A DNA stretch of 64,000 bases, taken from positions 314,488 to 378,487 of the forward strand of contig NZ_JBPPGJ010000003.1 in NCBI RefSeq assembly GCF_051594765.1. Direction: 5' to 3'. The notes beneath the pieces were generated by a model that did not search any database, was not told the DNA's origin, and saw only the letters and a list, made by a program, of their open reading frames with translations. A program made the translations under genes and the position numbers. Below are positions 1-7,800 of the stretch, piece after piece; position 1 is the first letter of the stretch; every line of letters starts with the position of its first letter. This DNA is from Paenibacillus_AR sp051594765. GTDB taxonomy: Bacteria; Bacillota; Bacilli; Paenibacillales; NBRC-103111.

Positions 1-1
1 T

Positions 2-286
2 GCGAAGAGTTATGCGCAGAAGGGCATAGAAGTGGATATTGATCCTGCACAAGGCAGGGTGCACATTCAGGTCCATGAGCCCGAACTGCTTCGGGGAGCC
101 TCTGCCATGCTGGTTACCACCGATCTGCTTGGCAAGACCTATCACGCCGAGATGAAATATGAGGAGCCGGACAGCAGTCCATATCGTTTTGACTCCGACT
201 TTTTCGAAAAAAAGAGACCTGATGCAGATGTCACACCCGGTCCGTTTGAATGGGCCGAAAAGGGAACCATTGATTTCGATTTTTAG
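2..286 (+). CDS. hypothetical protein, 3' end only
   Basis: The reading frame is open from the first bases of the window to a stop at 286, so this is the C-terminal part (about 94 residues) of a gene that begins outside. An in-frame GTG at 32 has no ribosome binding site and is unlikely to be the start. The visible part is acidic and soluble, with many Asp, Glu and Pro residues and no membrane segment. I do not recognise a family. A terminator-like hairpin follows just after the stop, which supports a real gene end. Confidence 0.5.
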   Translation, partial: AKSYAQKGIEVDIDPAQGRVHIQVHEPELLRGASAMLVTTDLLGKTYHAEMKYEEPDSSPYRFDSDFFEKKRPDADVTPGPFEWAEKGTIDFDF

Positions 287-298
287 TTTATTGTTGAG

Positions 299-332
299 GA
301 TCCAGTCCTTTAAGGTGATTGGATCTTTTTTC
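299..332 (+). terminator. rho-independent terminator
   Basis: The arms GATCCA (299-304) and TGGATC (320-325) pair, with TCCTT/AAGG pairing inside the loop, and a run of T follows. It closes the truncated gene that ends at 286. Confidence 0.6.
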
Positions 333-358
333 GTGTGTACTGTTAGCGAAGTTTAGAA

Positions 359-562
359 ATGCTTGTCGAATGTTTTGCGCTGTACGAGTCCGGAATGGTC
401 GAGGAGGCAGGCGAGGCCGATGTTCGCGCTCAATTTGACGCCAACTTATTGTTCCTCCAAATGGGCGTTTATTTTGATGAACTCAGTATAAACATAGAGG
501 CATCATGGCCCATAAATAGTTTTCTTCCAGTAAAAAAGATCTTGGATTTTATGCGTCAATAG
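359..562 (+). CDS. short hypothetical ORF
   Basis: This is a 67-residue open frame with an ATG start but no clear Shine-Dalgarno sequence. It has no recognisable domain or membrane segment. It lies between a terminator and the promoter of the next gene, so it has no obvious promoter of its own. It could be a remnant of a longer gene or a chance frame. I list it only as a possibility. Confidence 0.2.
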   Translation: MLVECFALYESGMVEEAGEADVRAQFDANLLFLQMGVYFDELSINIEASWPINSFLPVKKILDFMRQ

Positions 563-593
563 GTTGAATAAGAGCACTTGGGGCATGAAATAT

Positions 594-621
594 TTGACAA
601 ATGGGTGTCATCATATATAAT
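594..621 (+). promoter_or_regulatory. sigma-A promoter of the DUF1304 gene
   Basis: TTGACA at 594-599 and TATAAT at 616-621 are separated by 16 bp, a near-consensus vegetative promoter. The start codon of the downstream gene is at 678. Confidence 0.65.
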
Positions 622-677
622 TTTCTCAGCCAAATAAATAGCATTGCATTTTAATCGAGAGAAATGAGGATAGTGAA

Positions 678-1049
678 ATGATGATCGTTCGTGACCTTTT
701 AACGGCACTTGTTGCCATCGAGCATGTATATATCTTGATTTTGGAAATGTTCATGTGGACAACTCCGAGAGCGAGGAAGGCTTTCGGAACCGAAATGAAA
801 TTCGCGGAAGCGACTAAGGCGCTTGCCGCTAACCAGGGTCTGTATAACGGCTTCTTGGCGGCGGGGCTGTTCTGGGGGCTCATTCATCCCGATGCCGCAA
901 TGGGGTACCAGCTGCAATTGTTCTTCCTAGGCTGCGTCCTCGTAGCCGCCGTCTACGGAGGCGTGACGGCGAAACGGTCGATTCTGCTCGTCCAAGGGCT
1001 GCCGGCATTAACTGCAATGGTCGCCGTGCTCGTATCGCGCTTTCTTTAA
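678..1049 (+). CDS. DUF1304 family membrane protein
   Basis: The 123-residue protein is almost entirely hydrophobic, with about four membrane segments (roughly residues 5-24, 55-75, 78-97 and 102-122). It shows the DUF1304 pattern: an N-terminal EHVYIL segment, an F-G-T pair near residue 36, and NQGLYNGFLAAGL at about 52-64. Length fits the family. Function is unknown; these are small integral membrane proteins often found near regulators or oxidoreductases. A TTGACA/TATAAT promoter lies upstream, and the ribosome binding site is a weak GAGG about 10 bases before ATG. Confidence 0.8.
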   Translation: MMIVRDLLTALVAIEHVYILILEMFMWTTPRARKAFGTEMKFAEATKALAANQGLYNGFLAAGLFWGLIHPDAAMGYQLQLFFLGCVLVAAVYGGVTAKRSILLVQGLPALTAMVAVLVSRFL

Positions 1050-1149
1050 CATCAAGCTTCTCAAGGAAAGAGGGCCGTACGGATGGCCGTTTTTACATAC
1101 AAAGGACCGTTTTAGCATGGGGCGCAACTTTTCCAGCCATATACCTTCT

Positions 1150-1681
1150 AAAGGGGAGTTATCCGATTCTCACTTTTATTTGGTATACACGAAATCCCCA
1201 TAAGAGCAATGCCGATAAACGATTTCATGAAGTATCCGATTATGAATTTATTGTGTTGAAGGAACGTTTTGGAGACCTCGTTCTTCCCATGGCGCTCGAC
1301 TTAACGGATGCTGAGCAGGTACGCCAGGTCGTTCAGCAGGCTCATGCCCATTTCGGCAAGCTGGACGTTGTCCTCAACAATGCCGAACCCGGTGCTTATG
1401 TGACCGAGTTTGGCGCTTCAGGTAAGCGAGTACCGGAAATGGACGTCTATACCGCTGTACGGAAGCAGGTATTCACACGTCTATCAAACGAAAAATGCGG
1501 CAACGCTCAAGCGACTGCAGAAGCCGTTCTCAAGATCGTGGACGCAGCGGAACCCCCACTACGATTTGCGCTCGGCTCGGAAATCTTGCCTATGGCACGC
1601 GGCACCTATGCTGACCGTCTCGCCACCTGGGAAGCCTGGGAGTCTGTCTCGAATGCAGCGCAAGGCAGTCCTATGCAATAA
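1150..1681 (+). pseudogene. short-chain dehydrogenase/reductase remnant
   Basis: The frame encodes the middle and end of a classical SDR. A segment matching the LPMALDLTD and LDVVLNNA strands (residues about 10-50 from the GTG at 1253) jumps straight to the GAYVTEFG region and the family C-terminus. The N-terminal TGxxxGxG nucleotide-binding loop and the central catalytic YxxxK part are both absent, so about half of the usual 270-280 residues is missing. The frame is open upstream of the GTG to about 1150 but reads unrelated sequence. This is a deletion-damaged gene, unlikely to be an active enzyme. Confidence 0.7.
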
Positions 1682-1714
1682 GCCATTGCAATTGGACTGG
1701 AGCAGATAACCAGC

Positions 1715-1751
1715 AAGGAACCTCTTCGACTTTTTCGAAGAGGTTCCTTTC
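1715..1751. terminator. bidirectional hairpin terminator
   Basis: A 15-bp perfect stem (1715-1729 with 1735-1749) carries a 5-base T loop and is followed by T-rich sequence on the plus strand. It lies between the SDR remnant and the convergent hydrolase gene. Confidence 0.65.
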
Positions 1752-2568
1752 AAAACCTTCTCAACCATTCCAGCATTCGATCTACAACTTCCTTATATCG
1801 TTGTCCGACAAGCAGGCCGGTGTGGGTGGTGTGCCTAAGTCCAGCATATTCCGCATGGAGCTGTTCCGCTGTCAACCTGCCTCGACGGTCATCATCATCG
1901 TCATTAACAGCTTTGACAACCAAGCTTGGGCAAGTGACCAAGCTGCCATTTATGGAGATTCCCTCTCCATCCTCAAATGCCAAAAACGCATTGAATGCCT
2001 TCGCCGACTCCATGGCTAGATACTTTTTTTGAAATGCGATGTCTTCCGCCGATTCGTCTAAGCTTGTGTGTTCTTCTCTTACTGGGGCGGGAATGATAGG
2101 CCCCGATGTGAACAGGACAATATTTTCGTACGGTACTGCTTCATGCACTTCCTTGCTTATGCTGGAATCAATCACAACCAGACCTGCCAGGGAGACGGTT
2201 TCGGCCAGCTTCTGACACAGGATTCCGCCCATGCTGAATCCGATCAGGATCGGCGGAACGCCGCATTCAACGATTACCTCCCGAATGTCCTCCAAGTAAT
2301 CCTCGAAAGAAATCGTTGTCATATCCAACATCCTGCTTCTGTAGTGACTTCTCATGTTCATGACATAGCATTTCCATCCTTCATTCACAAAGTGGGGGAT
2401 GTATTTGCTCCACATCCAACTTCCTGTGTAGGCACCGTGTACAAACAACAGCGGCGTTCTAGCCGCTGCACTCGAGAAGTTATCGTCACCATATACTTCT
2501 AAGAATAAATCGTGTTCTCCAACGTACTTCTCTGTATGAGGGGGCAACCATTTCGTGTAATCCTTCAT
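1750..2568 (-). CDS. alpha/beta hydrolase
   Basis: This 272-residue protein has an alpha/beta-hydrolase fold. It shows the HGAY oxyanion loop near residue 44, the nucleophile elbow GFSMGG near 112 (Ser nucleophile) and a late His in the THTGLLVG region as the expected catalytic base. The substrate cannot be told; an esterase or lactonase-like activity is possible. The start is ATG at 2568 with AGGAGG 10 bases upstream. A TATAAT box and an operator palindrome (2595-2608) sit just upstream and match the operator of the neighbouring marR gene, so the gene is very probably controlled by that repressor. A run of five Asp residues near 223-228 is unusual. Confidence 0.85.
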   Translation of the reverse strand: MKDYTKWLPPHTEKYVGEHDLFLEVYGDDNFSSAAARTPLLFVHGAYTGSWMWSKYIPHFVNEGWKCYVMNMRSHYRSRMLDMTTISFEDYLEDIREVIVECGVPPILIGFSMGGILCQKLAETVSLAGLVVIDSSISKEVHEAVPYENIVLFTSGPIIPAPVREEHTSLDESAEDIAFQKKYLAMESAKAFNAFLAFEDGEGISINGSLVTCPSLVVKAVNDDDDDRRGRLTAEQLHAEYAGLRHTTHTGLLVGQRYKEVVDRMLEWLRRF

Positions 2569-2588
2569 CTTTCATTCCTCCTGTAGGC

Positions 2589-2608
2589 ATTATAGTTTGA
2601 CATCAAAC
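2589..2608 (-). promoter_or_regulatory. hydrolase promoter -10 with MarR operator
   Basis: Read on the minus strand, TATAAT (2594-2589) is immediately preceded by the palindrome GTTTGATGTCAAAC (2608-2595). The -35 is poor. A very similar palindrome occupies the same place in the marR promoter, which suggests shared repression by occlusion of the polymerase site. Confidence 0.65.
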
Positions 2609-2625
2609 CTTCTAACCAAAAAAAA

Positions 2626-3048
2626 TTAAAAGTTGCGATAGATTTTCAATAAAATTCTCAGTAGTTCTTCTTTCTCTTGGTCTGTGATTCCTGAGTAAAA
2701 CGCGTTCAACATGTCGTTCGATATGGATTCAAATACAGGTCTCAATTCCAGTCCCTTCTGCGTTAAGGAAACGAAGACAACTCTTGAATCATCCGTGTGC
2801 CTTTCCTTGGTTACATACCCGAGCCGGACTAATTTGTCGACAAGCGCCGTAACCGTGGATTTATCCTTGCCGATCTTCCTGGCGATCTCCGCCATGGTCA
2901 GCCTGGTCTTCCCCAATAGTGCATAGATGATATCCCCATGCGAGGTTGCAATACCATCCATGCTATGCTTCGCCATCTCGGCAATTATAAACCTGTTGGC
3001 CTTCTCTCTGATCTTAGCAATAAGTGAAACAGCGTCTCTGATCTCCAT
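2626..3048 (-). CDS. MarR family transcriptional regulator
   Basis: A winged-helix MarR regulator of 140 residues. The DNA-binding part is visible as LTMAEIARKIGKDKSTVTAL (recognition helix) and the wing as KERHTDDSRVV, with dimerisation helices at both ends. An upstream TTG at 3099 would extend it by 17 residues, but the promoter and operator lie in that stretch, so the start at 3048 is preferred. It lies 57 bases upstream of the hydrolase gene, on the same strand. Both promoters carry the same operator type, so it probably represses itself and the hydrolase. The ligand is unknown. Confidence 0.85.
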   Translation of the reverse strand: MEIRDAVSLIAKIREKANRFIIAEMAKHSMDGIATSHGDIIYALLGKTRLTMAEIARKIGKDKSTVTALVDKLVRLGYVTKERHTDDSRVVFVSLTQKGLELRPVFESISNDMLNAFYSGITDQEKEELLRILLKIYRNF

Positions 3049-3054
3049 ATTCGT

Positions 3055-3083
3055 ATTATAGTTTTGCATCAAACTATTGTCAA
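3055..3083 (-). promoter_or_regulatory. consensus promoter and operator of marR
   Basis: On the minus strand TTGACA (3083-3078) and TATAAT (3060-3055) are spaced by exactly 17 bp, a perfect sigma-A consensus. The operator TAGTTTGATGCAAAACTA lies in the spacer. Only six bases separate the -10 from ATG, so the transcript should begin at or next to the start codon. Confidence 0.75.
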
Positions 3084-3125
3084 TGAATGGATGTAGCAAT
3101 CAATAGCACACTCTGTCTTCTAAGG

Positions 3126-3186
3126 AACTTGCCGTTACTTGTGATACGGATCGCCGCGCTGTCTATAACGGCAAGTTTTAGAGCCA
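3126..3186 (+). repeat. rlmH-end-like attachment site, copy A
   Basis: Positions 3135-3158 match 20 of 24 bases of the copy at 10490-10513, which itself contains 20 bases identical to the rlmH 3' end. Similarity to copy B continues to 3186 through TAACGGCAAGTTTTAG. The core is flanked by inverted arms AACTTGCCGTTA (3126-3137) and TAACGGCAAGTT (3166-3177). The arrangement resembles the ends of SCC-type cassettes. Confidence 0.6.
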
Positions 3187-3209
3187 TCCTTCCGGGACGG
3201 CTCTTTTTT
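3180..3209 (+). terminator. rho-independent terminator
   Basis: AGAGCC (3180-3185) pairs with GGCTCT (3199-3204), followed by six T on the plus strand. No plus-strand gene ends here now, so it may be part of the cassette end rather than a gene terminator. Confidence 0.5.
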
Positions 3210-3230
3210 GTCTCTCTTATCTAAACTCTG

Positions 3231-3776
3231 TCAGTGCTTACAGAGTTTTTCATACACCTCATAAACTGCGAGCACCTGCTCCACAAAGCCTTTCTCGGCA
3301 CTTTCAATCCATTTGATAAAAGCCATGTAAAAAATTTCAACCGCAAATCGTGCGGCAAGCTCTGACAGCTCGCGATCAAATTTGACAGACAATGCGTTTG
3401 TGACAGACCCCATTAGCGCCTGGCTTTTCAGCAGCTCACGCTCCTGCAAATCAGGGTTGCTTTGAATAATTTGATTCCGCGCCAGCACCCTCTCCCGCTC
3501 GCCATCAAAAAAACTAAAAACCGAGGCAAAGCCATCAACGGCAAGCTTCAGCGGATTTTGCTCGACGTCGATATGGTCCGTGATAAAAGCCGCGACTCGA
3601 TGCCCCATCTCATTTCTCGTGTCAAAAAGCACGTCAGATTTGTCCTTGAATTGCCGGAAAAAGGTTCTCTCCGTCACACCTACAAGGCTTGCAATCTCTT
3701 GCACCGTCGTATTTTCATAGCCTTTTTCCATAAATAATTTCGTGGCCGCCGCCTGCAGTTTCTCTTTACTATTCAT
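3231..3776 (-). CDS. TetR family transcriptional regulator
   Basis: The 181-residue protein has an N-terminal TetR helix-turn-helix (residues about 6-50, with TVQEIASLVGVTERTFFRQF) and a less conserved ligand-binding domain. It is divergent from the NmrA-like gene at 3925. Two identical-type palindromes (GTCAGTnACTGAC) lie in the shared intergenic region and are its likely operators. The ligand is unknown. Confidence 0.85.
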   Translation of the reverse strand: MNSKEKLQAAATKLFMEKGYENTTVQEIASLVGVTERTFFRQFKDKSDVLFDTRNEMGHRVAAFITDHIDVEQNPLKLAVDGFASVFSFFDGERERVLARNQIIQSNPDLQERELLKSQALMGSVTNALSVKFDRELSELAARFAVEIFYMAFIKWIESAEKGFVEQVLAVYEVYEKLCKH

Positions 3777-3820
3777 TTTACCATTCCTATTTTTATAATT
3801 TTTTACATTTTTACGAAAAG

Positions 3821-3893
3821 GTCAGTAACTGACATTTTATCTTGACAACAGTATCCAGCAAGCGCATAATGATCTCAAATGTCAGTCACTGAC
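3821..3893. promoter_or_regulatory. two TetR operators around a promoter
   Basis: The palindromes GTCAGTAACTGAC (3821-3833) and GTCAGTCACTGAC (3881-3893; extends to ATGTCAGT on both sides) are 60 bp apart, with identical arms and only the central base different. Between them TTGACA (3842-3847) and CATAAT (3865-3870), spacing 17, form the promoter for the NmrA-like gene. One operator lies upstream of the -35 and one just after the transcription start. Confidence 0.75.
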
Positions 3894-3924
3894 ATAACTT
3901 TATCAAAAAGAAGGAGAGAACACA

Positions 3925-4812
3925 ATGAAAATCACCGTTCTCGGCTCACTCGGCAATATCAATCGTAACTACCTTCCACGCCTCATCGCAGACGGTCACG
4001 ATGTCACCGTCATCACAAGCTCCAAAGATCGGGTCTCCGACATCGAAGCTCTCGGCGCCAAGGCTGCTGTCGGCTCAAATCGTGATGTCGACTTCCTCAC
4101 CAAGGCTTTCACAGGCAGCGACGTCGTTTACCTCATGATTTCTGGCATCCATTTTGCCACTGGCACGGATATGTGGCAGACCGCCATCGAGCTTTCTGAA
4201 AATTACAAGACCGCCGTTCTAAACTCAGGCGTGAAAAACGTCATCAACCTCAGCTCAGTGGGCGCTGACAACCCCAACGCCGGCATCCTTTACAGCTATC
4301 ATTTTGCAGAAGACGCGCTCAACTCGCTCGAAGGCGTGAACGTTGTTCATATCCGCCCTGTCGGCTTTTACAGTAATCTTTTTGCCGACATGCAAAGCCT
4401 TAAAGCCCAGCGAATCCTCTTCAGTCCCATTTCAGCCGACATCCCGCAAGGGTGGGTCAGCCCCGTTGATATCGCGGACGTCGCTTACGCTCTGATTTCT
4501 CACACCCCAGCGGGAAAAAGCACGAAATTCGTAGTAAGCGATTGGGCCACATGCAACGACTGGCTAAATGCTCTTGCTGAAAATGATATCGAAGCCAAGT
4601 TCCAAAAAATCCCCGTCGAAGCTCTCGCTGAAAATATGAAGAAAATCGGCTTCCATGAAAACACCGCCAACGGCTTCGCCCAATTGTACCGCGCGGGTGA
4701 AAACGCCGACGAATTCTACGCCAGCCTCCGTGCCACCGACTACTACCTCGGCAAAGTCAAGATTGGAGACTTTGCAAAGGTTTTTGCGGATGTATATAAA
4801 AAATCAGTTTAA
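3925..4812 (+). CDS. NmrA-like NAD(P)-binding protein
   Basis: A 295-residue atypical short-chain dehydrogenase of the NmrA/NAD(P)H-binding group. The N-terminal beta-alpha-beta reads MKITVLGSLGNINRNYLPRL, a GxxGxxG-like loop in a degenerate form, followed by VINLSSVGAD near 105-115. No classical YxxxK is obvious, as in redox-sensor members of the family. The ribosome binding site AAGGAG lies 9 bases before ATG. It is controlled by the divergent TetR gene through two palindromes. Its likely role is a quinone or NAD(P)-linked stress response, which is inference. Confidence 0.8.
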   Translation: MKITVLGSLGNINRNYLPRLIADGHDVTVITSSKDRVSDIEALGAKAAVGSNRDVDFLTKAFTGSDVVYLMISGIHFATGTDMWQTAIELSENYKTAVLNSGVKNVINLSSVGADNPNAGILYSYHFAEDALNSLEGVNVVHIRPVGFYSNLFADMQSLKAQRILFSPISADIPQGWVSPVDIADVAYALISHTPAGKSTKFVVSDWATCNDWLNALAENDIEAKFQKIPVEALAENMKKIGFHENTANGFAQLYRAGENADEFYASLRATDYYLGKVKIGDFAKVFADVYKKSV

Positions 4813-4892
4813 ACCATTTTGGATTACAAACCGTTCTTATTACCTCCACAAAAACTAACAGAGCACCCGAATAGGTGCCCTTCCACGATTCA

Positions 4893-5468
4893 TTAGCTAT
4901 GCGATTCGATTAATATCCTAGCAGCCTGTTCGATGTCAGCCGGCGGGGCATCGGGGCCGACCAACCGCGCGATCATACAGAATCCTTCCATCAAGACGAA
5001 GAGCTGTCGCGACAGTCCTTCGGGGGATCGCAAATTCGCTTGCCTGCATATGTCTTCCAAACGACGGATGACAGATTGCTTGTGTCGGCTTACTTCCTGA
5101 TTCACCATATGGTCGGGGAACGGATACTCCACGGCGACCGCTTGATACAGACAGAAGCTCGATTGCGGCGACTTCGAATGTTGGCCTGCAATCGCTTTAA
5201 ACAATGCAAGAATCTGCTCCCGCGATTCGGCCTTACCTACCGTCTTATCAAACCATTCCCAATACATCTCGCTGGAACGTTCCAGAATGGCAACAATTAA
5301 ATGATCCTTGGACGGAAAGTGTTTGTATAAGGTCATCTTCGTAACACCAGCTTCGGCAGCGATGCGGTCGACACCGATTGCATGGAAGCCGTTAGTGAAA
5401 AACAACTGACTCCCGGTCAACAGCAATTGCTCCCTAGTGGCTGATTTCCGGTCATTCATAACACTCAT
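4893..5468 (-). CDS. TetR/AcrR family transcriptional regulator
   Basis: The 191-residue regulator has a standard TetR helix-turn-helix near residues 12-55 (recognition helix GVTKMTLYKHFPSKDHL). ATG at 5468 is chosen because AGGTGAT lies upstream at the right distance and the TetR domain begins there; an ATG at 5603 would run through the promoter. It is divergent from the oxidoreductase at 5575. A symmetric palindrome and a second operator half-copy lie between them, so it probably controls both directions. A weak hairpin follows at about 4860-4882. Confidence 0.85.
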   Translation of the reverse strand: MSVMNDRKSATREQLLLTGSQLFFTNGFHAIGVDRIAAEAGVTKMTLYKHFPSKDHLIVAILERSSEMYWEWFDKTVGKAESREQILALFKAIAGQHSKSPQSSFCLYQAVAVEYPFPDHMVNQEVSRHKQSVIRRLEDICRQANLRSPEGLSRQLFVLMEGFCMIARLVGPDAPPADIEQAARILIESHS

Positions 5469-5487
5469 TTTAAAATCACCTCTATAC

Positions 5488-5555
5488 TTGACAGTATACA
5501 GATCGGTATGTATACTGTCAATTAAAACCAGCGGTATACAGACTTGTATGTATAC
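5488..5555. promoter_or_regulatory. symmetric bidirectional promoter with two operators
   Basis: The operator TGACAGTATACA (5489-5500), 8-bp spacer, TGTATACTGTCA (5509-5520) is a perfect 12-bp inverted repeat. Its arms spell TTGACA-N17-TATACT on both strands: plus 5488-5493 and 5511-5516, minus 5521-5516 and 5498-5493. A second operator, GTATACA (5534-5540), 8 bp, TGTATAC (5549-5555), is centred 40 bp downstream. Confidence 0.8.
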
Positions 5556-5574
5556 TCTAAAAGGAGGAGAAGAA

Positions 5575-6222
5575 ATGAAGATCGGATTCATCGGTTCGGG
5601 CAACGTCGGGCAATCGTTGGGGCGCGTATTGGTTCAACAGGGGTATGATGTGAAGCTTGGCGCGAGGGACTTGAGTAAGTTGAGGATCTGGCAAGAATCG
5701 TTCGGGGCTAATGAAAGGGCGAGCGTTGGCACCTACCGGGAAGCAGCCGAACATGGCGAGATTATCTTCAACGTTACGCCTGGCGCCGTATCGCTCGAAG
5801 CCTTGCAGTCGGTAGGTCGGGTAGCGCTTGCCGGCAAAATTCTTATCGATGTTGCGCTTCCACTCGTATTCGCGAATGGCGAGCTGGGATTGTCAGTCCC
5901 CCACAACGACTCGCTCGGAGAACAGATCCAACGCGCCTTCCCAGATACGAAAGTCGTCAAAACGCTTAATACCGTAACGTCTGCCCTTATGATCCATCCG
6001 TACCAGCTTGCAGAGGGCCAGCACGATATGTTTATCGGGGGTAATGATGTAGACGCAAAAAAACAGGTCTCAGAGTACCTGCGCAAATGGTTCGGTTGGA
6101 AGAACATTCTGGATCTAGGCGACATCTCATCTGCACGCGCAACAGAGGGCCTTCTCCTGCTTACCTCCAGAATATATGGCGCCCTCGGTCATGCGAACTT
6201 TAATCTGAAAATCATTCACTAA
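5575..6222 (+). CDS. NADP oxidoreductase, F420-dependent-like
   Basis: A 215-residue Rossmann protein of the NADPH-dependent F420 reductase-like family. GSGNVGQSLGRVL at residues 7-19 binds the dinucleotide and KLGARD follows at the end of beta-2, consistent with NADP(H) preference. ATG at 5575 has AGGAGG upstream; the frame is open upstream but that part covers the operator. Members in non-F420 organisms act on unknown substrates. The MFS pump starts 8 bases after the stop, so the two form an operon under the divergent TetR. Confidence 0.8.
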   Translation: MKIGFIGSGNVGQSLGRVLVQQGYDVKLGARDLSKLRIWQESFGANERASVGTYREAAEHGEIIFNVTPGAVSLEALQSVGRVALAGKILIDVALPLVFANGELGLSVPHNDSLGEQIQRAFPDTKVVKTLNTVTSALMIHPYQLAEGQHDMFIGGNDVDAKKQVSEYLRKWFGWKNILDLGDISSARATEGLLLLTSRIYGALGHANFNLKIIH

Positions 6223-6229
6223 AACAGAC

Positions 6230-7690
6230 ATGACTAACAGGAAGGACTCACCCTCCTCATCGGTCCGCCATCTCGCCGTGCCGATGGCCGCGATCATTGT
6301 CGGGATGTTTATCGTCTATTTGGATCAGACGGTTTTGAATGTGATTTTGCCAAATATAATTACATCACTTCATAGCACATACCCTGCAGCGCAATGGACG
6401 ATTACCGGATACTCGCTCGCTATGGCGTCCCTCATACCCATTGCGGGCTGGCTCTCCGACCGGTTCGGCGCCAAGCCGGTCCTGCTCATGGCGATTGCTT
6501 GGTTTGGGGCGGCTTCTGCTCTTTGCGCGCTGTCTTCCACGATGGAACAACTGATCTTGTTCCGCTCCGTTCAGGGCATTAGCGGAGGTCTGGTGACGCC
6601 AGTAGGGCTTGCGATGATCTATCGTCTGAGCCCCTCAGGGCAGACCGGCAAGGTCATGGCGATGATCAGCATTCCGGTTCTGCTAGCCCCCGCTTTCGGT
6701 CCAATTCTAGCCGGTTACCTTGCCGACCATTTATCCTGGCACTGGGTGTTCCTGATCAACGTTCCGCTCTGTCTCATCGGCCTCCTTCACGGTATTCGCT
6801 ATCTTCCGCGGATTACCAGCGGGCCCACAGCAAGATTGGACCCTTATGGATTATTCCTCGCCCCCGTTGCAGTTGTTGGGCTTTGTTACGGGCTTAGCGC
6901 AGGCACCAGTAGTTGGCATTCCACACAGACAATCGGCAGTTTTTTGACGGGATTCATCAGTCTCATTCTATTGATCGTCGCTGAATTACGGCAACCGGAA
7001 CCGTTGTTGGAACTTCGCGTCTACCGTTCCCGTGGTTTTGCCAAAGGCAGCTTTATACTGGCAGCGGGGCAAATCGCTGTTTTCGGAAGCCTTTATTTGT
7101 TGCCGCAATGGCTGCAGAACGTAAGAGGTAGCGGCGCATTCGAGTCCGGACTGCTCATGCTACCGTATGCGGTATCGTCGGGTATTGTCTTACAATGGTC
7201 GGGCAAATGGTTCGACAGATTCGGAGTTCGGAGATTAGCGATAGCCGGAATGTGCGGCCTGGGGATTGACGGATTTTTGCTGGCTCGCCTCGAACCGAAT
7301 AGCAGTACGCTTTGGATCGTTCTGCCGATCGTCTTGCTTGGCGCGAGCTCGGGTCTATGCATGATGCCACTGAGTACACATCTCATGCTAATGGCCCCAC
7401 GGGAGCTGGTCAGCCGAGTATCCTCGCTAGCCGGCGCCTCCCAACAGGTCATTGTGTCTTTAACCATCGCCGGGCTGACAACCTTATTGACTGGATATAT
7501 GGGGTCGCCTGTGAGTAGACCTCCCCCTCTCGTTCAAGACTGGCTGCCAGCGTTTCGTATAACTTTTGCAACAACTTCAATTACTGCCCTTCTCGGCGCA
7601 ACGATCGTAATATTCATAAAAAACGATTATAGTTTACGAAATAGGAATGGTGATTTGATTTCTAAAGAAAAAAAGAGAAGCCCGGATTAA
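6230..7690 (+). CDS. MFS drug:H+ antiporter, DHA2 family
   Basis: A 486-residue transporter of the 14-segment DHA2/EmrB-QacA type. Motif A appears as GWLSDRFGAKPV near residue 80, motif D1 as LDQTVLNVILPNI near 31-43, and motif C as PVLLAPAFGPILAGYL near 148-163. It lies 8 bases downstream of the oxidoreductase and has no strong ribosome binding site of its own, which suggests coupled translation. It probably exports a toxic organic compound that induces the TetR regulator. The tail is charged and lysine-rich. Confidence 0.88.
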   Translation: MTNRKDSPSSSVRHLAVPMAAIIVGMFIVYLDQTVLNVILPNIITSLHSTYPAAQWTITGYSLAMASLIPIAGWLSDRFGAKPVLLMAIAWFGAASALCALSSTMEQLILFRSVQGISGGLVTPVGLAMIYRLSPSGQTGKVMAMISIPVLLAPAFGPILAGYLADHLSWHWVFLINVPLCLIGLLHGIRYLPRITSGPTARLDPYGLFLAPVAVVGLCYGLSAGTSSWHSTQTIGSFLTGFISLILLIVAELRQPEPLLELRVYRSRGFAKGSFILAAGQIAVFGSLYLLPQWLQNVRGSGAFESGLLMLPYAVSSGIVLQWSGKWFDRFGVRRLAIAGMCGLGIDGFLLARLEPNSSTLWIVLPIVLLGASSGLCMMPLSTHLMLMAPRELVSRVSSLAGASQQVIVSLTIAGLTTLLTGYMGSPVSRPPPLVQDWLPAFRITFATTSITALLGATIVIFIKNDYSLRNRNGDLISKEKKRSPD

Positions 7691-7800
7691 TCAAGGACCG
7701 GCCGTTCTTCGCACAGAAGTCCGCCCTAACCACATGGGATGGGTGGCCGACATTGATCGCTTGCGGGTTATGTGAATACAAAAAGAGAGGACCTTCCCGG

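Noticed and set aside
1071..1094. Terminator after the DUF1304 gene
   Set aside because: GGCC/GGCC pairing is only 4 bp, so the hairpin is too weak to list although a T run follows.
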